Assembly (NCBI GenBank): GCA_002382645.1
Contig: DFYP01000128.1
Coordinates: 1-8,312, forward strand
Direction: 5' to 3'
DNA from: Desulfovibrio sp. UBA4079
Lineage (GTDB): Bacteria > Desulfobacterota > Desulfovibrionia > Desulfovibrionales > Desulfovibrionaceae
Length of the DNA stretch: 8,312 nt
Every line of letters begins with the position of its first letter. Within the stretch, counting starts at the first letter, position 1. Below the pieces are notes generated by a model. The model was not told the origin of the DNA and did not search any database. It saw only the letters and a program-made list of their open reading frames with translations. Position numbers and translations under genes: made by a program. Positions 1 through 7,565 of this stretch are shown here, piece after piece.

Positions 1-3000
1 GCCCGGGCCGGGGCGGCCAGGGCCGCGTTGCCCGAGGGGACATAGGCCAGGTCCGGCTGGTCCGGGTCGGCCTCCAGATGCACCACCACGCAGGCCCCGC
101 CGAAGCCGAAGGCGTTCACCTGCATGCGCCGGGGGTGAGCCTTGGGCCCGGGCCAGGACTCGGCCTGGCGCAGGACGCGGAACCCGGCCCGCTCCAGCCC
201 GATCTCCGGGTCCGGGGTCTCGTAGTTCAGGGACGGGGGCAGCATGCCCCGGCGCATGGCCCCCACGCCCCGGATCAGGCTCGACAGGCCCGAGGCCCCC
301 AGGGTGTGGCCGATCTGGGACTTGAAGGAACTCAGCGCCGTGCCCCGGTTCTCCGGGAAAAAGGCCTTGAGCGCCGTGACCTCCTCGCGGTCGCCCTGCA
401 TGGTGCTCGTGCCGTGGCACTCCACCAGGTCCAGGTCCGCGCCGGTGAAGCCGGAGTCGTCGAAGGCGGCCCGCAGGGCCACGGTCTGGGTCTCGGCCAC
501 GGACTCCACGATGCCCAGGTGGTTCGTGCACGCGCCCACGCCGGTGATGAAGGCCTGCACCGGGGCCTTGCGCCGCCGGGCCAGGGACTCGCGCTCGAGC
601 ACGACCACGGCCCCGCCCTCGCCCAGGACGAAGCCGTCGCGGTCCTTGTCGAAAGGCCTGCTCTGGCGCTCCGGCAGCCAGCCCCGGCCGCTCAGCCCGG
701 CCAGGGAGCGCAGGGCCGAAAACTCCAGGTAATGGCCGGGGGTCAGCAGCTCCTCGCCGCCGCCGACCACGGCCGCGTCGATGACCCCGGCGCGGATGAG
801 CAGCACGGCGTTGTACAGGGCGATGAGGCTGGAGGCGCAGGCCGCGCCCACGGAATAGCTCGGGCCGCCGAAGCCGAACATGTTGCAGATGTGCCCGGAT
901 GCCGTGCAGTTGAGCCGGCCGATGAGCGTGGTGTCGTCCACGGCCAGGCCCTCGGCGGCCAGTTCCCGGGCCGCGGCCGCGCGCTGTTCCGGGGTCAGGT
1001 GCAGGGCCCGGCTGACGATGCCGCTGATTTCGTCGGCAAAGACGTTGTAGAGGAGCGGCTTGACCGTGCTGGCGCCTTCGGCCGAGTTCTGGGAGGTGAG
1101 CACGGCGATGCGCTCCCCCGGAATGCCGCTCTCCAGCAGGCCGGACTCGCGCACGGCCCGGCGGGCGAGAAAGAGGGTCAGGCGGGTGGACTGGGACATG
1201 GTCCGGAAGTCCTGGGGCGAGACCCCCAGGTCCTTGCGCGTGCACTCGAAGCGCATGAAGCCCCCGGCCTGGGAATAGGTCGTGCCGCCGGTCTGGGGGT
1301 TGGGATCGAAAAACACGTCGTGGTCCCAGCGCTCGCGCGGCACGCGGCCCACGCCGCTGCGGCCGTCCAGGGAGGCGGCCACGATCTCGTCCGCGTCCCG
1401 GCCCAGGGAGTTGCACATGGCCATGCCGGTGACGGCGATGCGCTCGCGCGGCCCCTGGGACCGGACAGCGCTGCGGGGAGCCGGGTCCTTGCGTTGCGGC
1501 GCGGGAACCAGGACGCTTGCGCCGGGCATGATCCCGGCGTGCAGCTCGGCCAGGGTGCGCACGGAGTCCAGTTCCCCGGCCACGGCCCCGCTCATGAACT
1601 GGCCCTGCTCGCGGCAGACCTCGGCCGGAAGCTCCTCGCCGTCCGGTCTGCGGCGGCCCTTGGCGGCCACCAGGAGCGAGCCCACGGCCAGCTCCTCCAG
1701 CCGGTGGCGGAAGGCGGCTTCGTCCATCTCCCCGGCGCTACGGCGGCGCTCCAGGTCACGCAGGGAGCGGGACATGGGTGTGTCCAGGGCGCGCACGCGC
1801 AGGCCCACGGACTCGCCGGTGACGCTCGTGGCGCCGAACCCGGCGGACAAAATCTCCTGCTGGTAGAGCGTGCTCAGGGCCCCGGTCTCCACGATCTCCC
1901 GGCTGGCCAGATAGGCCGTGCCCAGTTGCAGGGCCTCGGCTCCCAGGAGCACTGTGCGCGCGGCGCTTCGAGCGTCGTGCACACCCCCGGCCAGGACGAT
2001 GTGCGCCTGGCGCAGAAGTTCCGGTTCGCGGCGGCGCAGTTCCAGCACGGCCTGGGCCAGGGTCAGGGTGCTCAGACGACCCACGTGGCCCCCGGCCTCG
2101 CAGCCCTCCAGGACCACGAAGCGCACCCCGGCCTGCACGGCCAGGCGCAGGATCTCCACGTCCGCGGCCAGGTACAGGACCTCCATGCCCTTGGCCCGCA
2201 GGCCCGCGGCAAAGGAAGGCTCCCCGGCGGCCACCGTGACCAGGGGCGGCCGGACCTGCTCCAGCCACTGGAGCTGTTCGGCCCGGCGCGGATTCTCGTC
2301 CAGGACCAGGACGTTCACGGAGTACGGCTTGTGGCCCATGATTTCGGGCAGGCGGCCGAAGTCCCGCTCCAGTTCCGCGCGGCTGCGCGAGCCCACGGCC
2401 AGGGTCGGCAGGGCCCCGGCCTGGGCCACGGCCCGGGCGAATTCCGGGGAGTCGCTGATCCAGGACATGGCGCCCTGGATGAGCGGCAGATCCACGCCGA
2501 GTTCGGCGGCCGCGCTCCCGTTGCGAAACTGTTCCAGCCGCGCCGGGGCCTCGGCCCAGAGGCGCAGGGTCTCGTCGGCAAAGGAACGCAGGGCCGTGTC
2601 GGCGCGTTTTCCGAACCGCTCCGCGAATCCGGCGGCAAAGGGCGCGTCCGCGCCGAACGGGATGAGCTCGTCGGCCCCCAGGGAGGAACGCTCCAGGCCC
2701 ACGGCGCTCCGCCGGACCTCGGCGGACAGGGCCGCGAAATCCCCGGCAGCGGCCAGTTCGCGCACACGGCGCACGGCCCTGGAATTGCCCTTGTCGAAGA
2801 AGCGCCACTGGGTTCGCCCGCCCGCGGCCAGGGTCGCGCAGGCGTCATATTTCAGCTTGCGCAGCCGGGCGGCCGGGGCCTCCGGCAGGCCCACGGCGTC
2901 AAGGAGCCAGTGGGCCTGCTCCAGCACCACGCCCGCCACGCCCGTGGCCAGAAAGGCCGCCGCGGCCTCGGGCAGGGCCACCCCGCCCCAGAGGATCAGG

Positions 3001-3452
3001 GGCGGACAGTCCGGCCCCAGCGCACGGCGCGCATGGTCCAGGAGGATGCCCGCGGTCTCGCTGCTCCCCGCTCCGGCCGCCTCGCTGGACTTGAGGGCCA
3101 ACCCGGCCAGGGGCACGGACCCCAGGAGCGCGCGGGCGCAGTCCAGGTCCGCGGTAACCAGAATCACCGGGGTGGAGGATGCCAGGCGGGCCAGGGCCGC
3201 GGCCAGGTTCTCCGGGGTCACGGGGTCCAGGCCGGGATGGTATTCGACCCAGAGTTCCGCAAGACCGGCACCGGCCTCCGGGGTCAGGCCGCAGCAGGCC
3301 GCGGCGTCCAGAAGGACCGGGCCCTCGCCCGGCATTCCGGAATCACGAAAAGACACGGAACGGCAGTCGCGCAGGACGGCGACGGAATCCCCGCAATCCA
3401 GGTCCCCGGCCGGGGCCGAAGCGGGAAAAACAAAGGTGATTGGCCGAAACAT
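1..3452 (-). CDS. Multidomain polyketide/PUFA synthase-like protein: tandem nitronate-monooxygenase-like domains plus ketosynthase (partial, 3' end outside window)
   Basis: The frame is open from ATG at 3452 to the window edge, giving 1150 visible residues with no stop. Residues about 1-230 resemble a degraded TIM-barrel half (LILWGGVAL around W155) without the flavin/His signature. Residues about 315-560 form a full nitronate monooxygenase/PfaD-like FMN domain: LPLIQGAM (Q326), EGCEAGGHVG (H456), then an AGGV motif and LGAEALQLGTAYL. Residues about 672-1130 are a beta-ketoacyl synthase with the whole catalytic triad: Cys872 in GAACASSL, His1013 in VECHGTST and His1049 in KSQIGHTLGASG, ending in NAFGFGG. 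Such flavin domains act as enoyl reductases in PUFA synthases, so iterative chain building is likely (inference). Acyltransferase, carrier and ketoreductase domains, if present, lie beyond base 1. The start is 3 nt after the upstream stop, with only a distant GGAG, which suggests translational coupling. Product unknown. Confidence 0.88.
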   Translation of the reverse strand, partial: MFRPITFVFPASAPAGDLDCGDSVAVLRDCRSVSFRDSGMPGEGPVLLDAAACCGLTPEAGAGLAELWVEYHPGLDPVTPENLAAALARLASSTPVILVTADLDCARALLGSVPLAGLALKSSEAAGAGSSETAGILLDHARRALGPDCPPLILWGGVALPEAAAAFLATGVAGVVLEQAHWLLDAVGLPEAPAARLRKLKYDACATLAAGGRTQWRFFDKGNSRAVRRVRELAAAGDFAALSAEVRRSAVGLERSSLGADELIPFGADAPFAAGFAERFGKRADTALRSFADETLRLWAEAPARLEQFRNGSAAAELGVDLPLIQGAMSWISDSPEFARAVAQAGALPTLAVGSRSRAELERDFGRLPEIMGHKPYSVNVLVLDENPRRAEQLQWLEQVRPPLVTVAAGEPSFAAGLRAKGMEVLYLAADVEILRLAVQAGVRFVVLEGCEAGGHVGRLSTLTLAQAVLELRRREPELLRQAHIVLAGGVHDARSAARTVLLGAEALQLGTAYLASREIVETGALSTLYQQEILSAGFGATSVTGESVGLRVRALDTPMSRSLRDLERRRSAGEMDEAAFRHRLEELAVGSLLVAAKGRRRPDGEELPAEVCREQGQFMSGAVAGELDSVRTLAELHAGIMPGASVLVPAPQRKDPAPRSAVRSQGPRERIAVTGMAMCNSLGRDADEIVAASLDGRSGVGRVPRERWDHDVFFDPNPQTGGTTYSQAGGFMRFECTRKDLGVSPQDFRTMSQSTRLTLFLARRAVRESGLLESGIPGERIAVLTSQNSAEGASTVKPLLYNVFADEISGIVSRALHLTPEQRAAAARELAAEGLAVDDTTLIGRLNCTASGHICNMFGFGGPSYSVGAACASSLIALYNAVLLIRAGVIDAAVVGGGEELLTPGHYLEFSALRSLAGLSGRGWLPERQSRPFDKDRDGFVLGEGGAVVVLERESLARRRKAPVQAFITGVGACTNHLGIVESVAETQTVALRAAFDDSGFTGADLDLVECHGTSTMQGDREEVTALKAFFPENRGTALSSFKSQIGHTLGASGLSSLIRGVGAMRRGMLPPSLNYETPDPEIGLERAGFRVLRQAESWPGPKAHPRRMQVNAFGFGGACVVVHLEADPDQPDLAYVPSGNAALAAPAR

Positions 3453-3455
3453 GAT

Positions 3456-4709
3456 CTAGGACGGCTCCGCCGGTTCGGTGTTCACGGCATATTCCGTTTC
3501 CGGGGCGCGCGGTTCCGCTGCCGCGCCCGCGGCCAGGCCCAACATGACATGAAAGAACCAGTTTGTCTGGGGAAAATACAGCCCGTCGCAGACCAGGAAG
3601 TGGATCAGCGAGGCCAGGAGTGCGAAGCTCAGCGCTCCTTCCGTCGGCCTGTCCAGCAGGCCCTCGCGGACCTTTCGGCGGTATCTCCGGAAGAGCTGCG
3701 TGACCAGGCCCAGGTAGAGCAGCGTGGCCGGCACCCCGGTCTCCACCAGGAGCGACAGGAGCTGGTTGTCAAAGGTGATGTTGCGCTTGACCACATACAG
3801 ATAGCGCTTGGCGCTGACGATGCCCCACAGCGGCTCGAACGACGCCAGGTACTCCGTCCGCGGGGTGCGGATGCCGATGCCCAGGAGCGGCTTTTGCTGG
3901 ATGATCTCCCAGGCCGCGGGATAGCCCTCCAGGCGGTAGAACACGGACTCATAGTTGTACAGATGCGGAATTTCCTTGGGATAGAGCGAAAAATAAAGCA
4001 ACACCAGGAGCAGGCTGGCCGCCAGCGCGGCCAGGGCCACGCGCCGCGAGAAACGTCCCTGCCCGGCGAACAGCGGGATGAGCACCAGGGGCAAGAGCAC
4101 CAGGAAGCGCGACCCGGCCAGGAATCCGGCCAGGTAGCCCAGGCCGAGGAGCAGCAGGCCCGCGAACCGCTGGTTGCGGCCGCCCGAGAGGAACAGGTGC
4201 GCCGGCCCGGCGGAGAGGAGCAGGAGCATGCCGGCCAGGGCGTGGGAGTGCAGGCCCAGGACCATGGGGCCGAAGACCAGGTGCAGGAAGCTCAGGGCCG
4301 CGAACAGCACGGTGAGGAAGGCGAAAAAGAGGCGGCGCAGCGGCCGGGTCCCGAGCAGGTTGCGGGCGCAGAACAGCCCGGCCGCGGCGGGCGTCCAGAA
4401 GGCGTAGGCCCGGAACAGCGAGGACTCCGGGTTGGCGCTGACCAGGGCCGAAAGAGCCAGCAGACCGCCCAAGCCCAGCCAGGCCCAGACCTCCGGACCA
4501 AGGCGGAGATGCCGCCGGACCGCGGGAAGCGTGAGCAGGGCCAGGGCCGTGGCGAGCATGAGCGTGGGCGAGAAGAGATTGGTCCGTTCGCCCTGGATCA
4601 GGGTCGTGTAGGGGGTCAGGAAGGCGGCCTGAAAGCAGGTGAAGGCGAAGAGCCCGGCAACGAACACGCCGCGCGCCCCCTCCGGGCGAGGAACCAAGCG
4701 ACCCGACAT
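3456..4709 (-). CDS. O-antigen ligase/polymerase-like polytopic membrane protein (Wzy_C superfamily)
   Basis: A 417-residue, very hydrophobic protein with about 11-12 predicted membrane segments (roughly 14-36, 47-64, 74-92, 100-115, 126-147, 150-174, 181-215, 222-243, 315-340, 357-378, 382-398). A large loop lies at about 244-313. It shows the superfamily layout: GSR at 199-201 at a membrane edge, then RLEGYPAAWEIIQQKPLLGIG in the loop (259-279), then DNQLLSLLVETG (314-325). WaaL, Wzy and related proteins transfer or polymerise undecaprenyl-diphosphate-linked glycans on the periplasmic side. The position where many ligases have His before Asn is Asp314 here. I chose ATG 4709, 8 nt after the wbaP stop. 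A GTG at 4742 would add 11 residues and overlap wbaP, but has no ribosome site. The context after a phosphoglycosyltransferase supports a glycan role. Ligase versus polymerase cannot be decided. Confidence 0.8.
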   Translation of the reverse strand: MSGRLVPRPEGARGVFVAGLFAFTCFQAAFLTPYTTLIQGERTNLFSPTLMLATALALLTLPAVRRHLRLGPEVWAWLGLGGLLALSALVSANPESSLFRAYAFWTPAAAGLFCARNLLGTRPLRRLFFAFLTVLFAALSFLHLVFGPMVLGLHSHALAGMLLLLSAGPAHLFLSGGRNQRFAGLLLLGLGYLAGFLAGSRFLVLLPLVLIPLFAGQGRFSRRVALAALAASLLLVLLYFSLYPKEIPHLYNYESVFYRLEGYPAAWEIIQQKPLLGIGIRTPRTEYLASFEPLWGIVSAKRYLYVVKRNITFDNQLLSLLVETGVPATLLYLGLVTQLFRRYRRKVREGLLDRPTEGALSFALLASLIHFLVCDGLYFPQTNWFFHVMLGLAAGAAAEPRAPETEYAVNTEPAEPS

Positions 4710-4717
4710 GCCCGCCG

Positions 4718-6151
4718 TCAGAACGCCGCTTGCAGGTTGCACATGGCGGCCGGGGTCTTGATCAGGATGGAGAGGTCCAGCCAGAACGACCAGTTCTTGA
4801 TGTAGTAGGCGTCCAGTTCGACCCGCGCGGGATAGTCCAGGGTGCTCCTGCCGGAGACCTGCCAGAGGCCGGTCATGCCCGGCCGCACGCGCAGATACAT
4901 CTCGAACACCTCGCCGTACTTTTCCCGCTCCTCGGCCACGATGGGCCGGGGGCCGATGAGGCTCATGTCTCCGGCCAGGACGTTGAACAGCTGGGGCAGC
5001 TCGTCCAGGCTGGTCCGGCGCAGGAACCGGCCCACGCGGGTCACCCGGGGGTCGCGGCAGAGCTTGTGCTTGGCCTCCCAGTCGCTGCGCAGGTCCTCGT
5101 CGGCCATGATGTCCTGGAAGACCTCCTCGGAGTTGCAGACCATGGTGCGGAACTTGAACATGGCGAAGGTCCGCCCTCCCCGGCCGATCCGCTCATGCGT
5201 ATAGAACGCCGGGCCGCGGGAATCCATCTTGATGCACAGGGCGATGAGCCCCATGACCGGCAGGGCGAACAGGAGCAGGATCACGGAGAAGAGGATGTCC
5301 GTGCTCTTCTTGAGCAGCATGCGCTTGGGGTCCATGAGCCGCTGCATGATCTCCAGGCCCAGCAGGTTGCCCACGTCCACGGTCCGGCCCCAGTGGTTGC
5401 CCAGGTACATGGCGTCGTGCAGGATGATGGTCTTGGTGAAGTGCGCCGAGGCCGTCTCCATGACCTTGGCGAAATCCTCCGTGGCCTCCGTGCCCGCGAG
5501 CACGATGAACAGGCCGTTCACCCGCGTCTCGCCCATGCCGGACAGGGCCTCGGCTCCGTCGAGCACCGGCAGGCCCACCGCCTCCAGCAGCTCGTGGCTC
5601 GGGTCGTGGGTCAGCAGGGCCAGCGGCCGGATGCTGGGGTCCAGGCGGGCCAGCAGGCTCGTCACCGTCTGCGGCGGCATGGCGTCGAAGCCGTAGAACA
5701 CCGCGGGGTAACCCCACCAGGAAAGGCGCCCGCACAGGGCCTTGACCGCCAGCCGCATGGCCGGCACGGCCAGCAGCAGAAGGACCGTGGCGGCCAGCAG
5801 GATGGAGCGGGAATAGTCCAGGGGGTTGCGCAGCCAGAAGGTGAGGGCGGCGAACAAGAGCGCCGCCAGGCTGGTGCCCAGGGTGCAGATCTTCATCTCC
5901 CGGGGCGGATGGAGCAGGATGCGGTAGCCGCCCAGGGCCGCGTAGATGGCCACGTACAGGCCGAGGAGCGGCCAGAGCGACCAGTAGGCGGAGAGCCGGA
6001 AATCGCCGCCCAGGGCGTGGCGGGCCAGAACGCACAGGGTCCAGACCAGGGCGGTCACGGAGAGGTCGGCGAGGACCAGGGCCAGCGTCATGAGCCAGGG
6101 CTTGCAGGGGGCGCCCTTCAACGCCGCGTCCATGGAATGGCTCGTCATCAT
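4718..6151 (-). CDS. wbaP: Undecaprenyl-phosphate hexose-1-phosphate transferase, WbaP type
   Basis: A polyisoprenyl-phosphate phosphoglycosyltransferase that moves a sugar-1-phosphate (galactose in characterised WbaP) from a nucleotide sugar to undecaprenyl phosphate, the first step of O-antigen or capsule glycan assembly at the inner membrane. Of 477 residues, about 20-135 hold four membrane helices and 145-270 a soluble CoA-binding-like middle domain. A re-entrant hydrophobic segment (285-306) leads into the catalytic domain: ERIGRGGRTFAMFKFRTM (320-337), the catalytic Asp-Glu dyad D383-E384 in SLDELPQL, GPRPIV (400-405), and PGMTGLWQVSGR (424-435). The SDWEAKHKL stretch (356-364) is typical of WbaP rather than WcaJ/WecP forms. 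The start at 6151 is preferred because AAGGAC sits 7 nt upstream; an ATG at 6175 would add 8 residues without a clear site. The sugar is inferred only from family resemblance. Confidence 0.93.
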   Translation of the reverse strand: MMTSHSMDAALKGAPCKPWLMTLALVLADLSVTALVWTLCVLARHALGGDFRLSAYWSLWPLLGLYVAIYAALGGYRILLHPPREMKICTLGTSLAALLFAALTFWLRNPLDYSRSILLAATVLLLLAVPAMRLAVKALCGRLSWWGYPAVFYGFDAMPPQTVTSLLARLDPSIRPLALLTHDPSHELLEAVGLPVLDGAEALSGMGETRVNGLFIVLAGTEATEDFAKVMETASAHFTKTIILHDAMYLGNHWGRTVDVGNLLGLEIMQRLMDPKRMLLKKSTDILFSVILLLFALPVMGLIALCIKMDSRGPAFYTHERIGRGGRTFAMFKFRTMVCNSEEVFQDIMADEDLRSDWEAKHKLCRDPRVTRVGRFLRRTSLDELPQLFNVLAGDMSLIGPRPIVAEEREKYGEVFEMYLRVRPGMTGLWQVSGRSTLDYPARVELDAYYIKNWSFWLDLSILIKTPAAMCNLQAAF

Positions 6152-6158
6152 TTCCGCC

Positions 6159-6164
6159 GTCCTT
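6159..6164 (-). promoter_or_regulatory. Ribosome binding site deciding the wbaP start
   Basis: Reading on the minus strand, AAGGAC within a GGGGGAAGGAC purine stretch lies 7 nt before a double ATG (6151 and 6148). It supports initiation there rather than at the in-frame ATG at 6175, which overlaps a dyad and has no purine-rich site at proper spacing. Confidence 0.6.
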
Positions 6165-6174
6165 CCCCCAACCA

Positions 6175-6190
6175 TCCGGGATGTCCCGGA
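6175..6190 (-). repeat. Short dyad upstream of wbaP
   Basis: A 16-base near-palindrome has 7-bp arms TCCGGGA (6175-6181) and TCCCGGA (6184-6190) separated by TG. It lies 23 nt upstream of the chosen wbaP start and could be a small hairpin in the leader or an operator-like site. No function can be assigned from sequence; in GC-rich DNA such a short dyad may arise by chance. Confidence 0.35.
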
Positions 6191-6204
6191 AACAAGCGGC
6201 CGCC

Positions 6205-6227
6205 CCGGCAGGCGCGCTGCCCGCCGG
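6205..6227 (-). terminator. Weak hairpin after the oxoamine synthase gene, possible attenuator/terminator
   Basis: On the minus strand an 8-bp stem (CCGGCGGG pairing with CCTGCCGG, one G-U pair) encloses a 7-base loop, about 58 nt after the oxoamine synthase stop. The only T-rich stretch (TTGTTT) begins about 9 nt past the stem, so this is a poor intrinsic terminator. It may lower read-through into wbaP, or be a chance stem in GC-rich spacer. The rest of the 134-nt spacer (6152-6285) holds no gene. Confidence 0.22.
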
Positions 6228-6285
6228 ATGTCCCGCAGTCCGCGGCGGGCCCGCTCTGCCCTGCCTCCCCCTCGCGCAGTGCCGC

Positions 6286-7536
6286 TTACTTCTCGATCAG
6301 GTGGAAACGCCGCGCGGTTTCCGCGATGGCCTCCAGGACCTTATTGACGTGCTTGCGGGTGTGCTTGCTGGTGAAGACCACCCGGAGAATGGCCTGGCCC
6401 TTGGGCACCGCGGGATAGATGGCCGGAAGCGCGAACACTCCCTGCCGGAAGAGGTCCCGGGAAAAGTCGAAGGCGGCCATCTCCTCGCCGATGAGGATGG
6501 AGTTGATCGGGCTGTTGGACTCCTTCACGGGGAGGCCGAGCTTCCGGAGCCGGGCCTGGGCCGTGCGGGCGTTCTTCCAGAGCCGCTCCACCCGCTGGGG
6601 CTCCGCCCGGATGATCTCCAGGCTCTTGAGCGCGGCCGCGGCGTTGGCCGCGGGCAGGCCCGCGGAAAAGATGTGCGTGCGGGAGTCGTGCTGGATGAAG
6701 GTCAGCAGGTTCCGGTCGTCGGTGGCCACGAAACCGCCGATGGAGGCCAGGGCCTTGCTGAAGGTGCCCATGATCATGTCCACCTGCTTCACGACCTTGA
6801 ACTGGTGCGCCGTGGTCCGGCCGTGGCCCATGACCCCCAACCCGTGGGCGTCGTCCACGTAGAGGAACAGCTCCGGGTCGATGGCCCGCAGCCGGGCCAG
6901 GGCGGCCAGGTCCGTGACCCGGCCGGACATGCTGAACAGGCCCTCGGTAATGAGGAAGACCCTGCCCGTGTCCGGCTTGGCCCGCAGCCGCTCCAGGGCA
7001 TCCTGGGCCGCGTGCTCCTTCTCGCCCTTGTAGGAGACCATGCGTACGCCCGCCAGGCGGCAGCCCGCCAGAATGCTGGCGTGGCACTCCCGGTCGCAGA
7101 GCAGGACGTCGCCCGGCCGGGCCAGACAGGCAATGACGCCCGCGTTGGTCAGGAAGCCCGTGGGGTGGACGATGGCCCCGGCCTTGCCCACGAAATCCGC
7201 GAGATTGGCCTCCAGCTCGTGGTGCAGGGTGATGTTGCCGCACAGGAAACGGGAGCCGCCCGGACCGCTGCCCCAGCGCCGCATGGCCTTGGTCGCGGCC
7301 GCGATGACCCGGCGGTCGTGGGTCAGTCCCAGATAGTCGTTGGAGCTGGCCATGACCAGGGTCTGGCCGTCCACCACGACCTCCACCCCGTTGCTCTGCT
7401 CAATGGCCTTGAAATAGACATAGCGGTCCGCGCGCATGAGCCGCCGGACATTGGCCGCCAGGGCGGCCCGCTCTTCCGCTGGAGTGGTGTCTATGGGAAC
7501 GCGTATTGCCGACAGTCTACTCATCTTCATCTTCAT
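6286..7536 (-). CDS. Alpha-oxoamine synthase (PLP-dependent, AONS/KBL/SPT family)
   Basis: A 416-residue fold-type I PLP enzyme that condenses an acyl thioester with an amino acid, with decarboxylation in most members, to give an alpha-amino ketone. Visible signatures: SSNDYLGL (64-71), GSGPGGSRFLCGN (89-101), His152 in ECHAS (the residue that stacks on the PLP ring in the family), EGLFSMSGRVTDL (198-210), Asp228 and His231 in DDAHGLG, the PLP lysine Lys261 in GTFSKALASIGGF, and a C-terminal LRVVFTSKHT with Arg385, which corresponds to the carboxylate-binding Arg. Length is normal. There is no biotin or threonine-degradation neighbour, and the locus holds a ketosynthase, so a lipid or polyketide acyl substrate is more likely than pimeloyl or acetyl groups (inference). 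Three in-frame ATGs (7536, 7530, 7524) compete as start and none has a strong ribosome site. Confidence 0.92.
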   Translation of the reverse strand: MKMKMSRLSAIRVPIDTTPAEERAALAANVRRLMRADRYVYFKAIEQSNGVEVVVDGQTLVMASSNDYLGLTHDRRVIAAATKAMRRWGSGPGGSRFLCGNITLHHELEANLADFVGKAGAIVHPTGFLTNAGVIACLARPGDVLLCDRECHASILAGCRLAGVRMVSYKGEKEHAAQDALERLRAKPDTGRVFLITEGLFSMSGRVTDLAALARLRAIDPELFLYVDDAHGLGVMGHGRTTAHQFKVVKQVDMIMGTFSKALASIGGFVATDDRNLLTFIQHDSRTHIFSAGLPAANAAAALKSLEIIRAEPQRVERLWKNARTAQARLRKLGLPVKESNSPINSILIGEEMAAFDFSRDLFRQGVFALPAIYPAVPKGQAILRVVFTSKHTRKHVNKVLEAIAETARRFHLIEK

Positions 7537-7565
7537 GGGCGGATAGTTAGTTGTGGAACAGTGCT

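Noticed and set aside
1756..2848. Two minus-strand frames (1756-2808 and 2315-2848) within the synthase gene
   Set aside because: They are in the other minus-strand frames inside the synthase gene, with Arg/Gly/Pro-rich low-complexity translations and no motifs.
4710..4742. GTG start for the ligase-like gene overlapping wbaP by 25 nt
   Set aside because: There is no ribosome site, and the added residues (MQPASGVLTAG) look like out-of-frame wbaP sequence. ATG 4709 directly after the wbaP stop is simpler, though the GTG cannot be excluded.
78..4805. A 1575-codon open frame on the plus strand
   Set aside because: It lies antisense to the synthase, ligase and end of wbaP, all of which show clear family motifs. 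The composition (rich in Gly, Gln, His, Ala and Arg, with no domain) is what antisense of GC3-biased genes yields.
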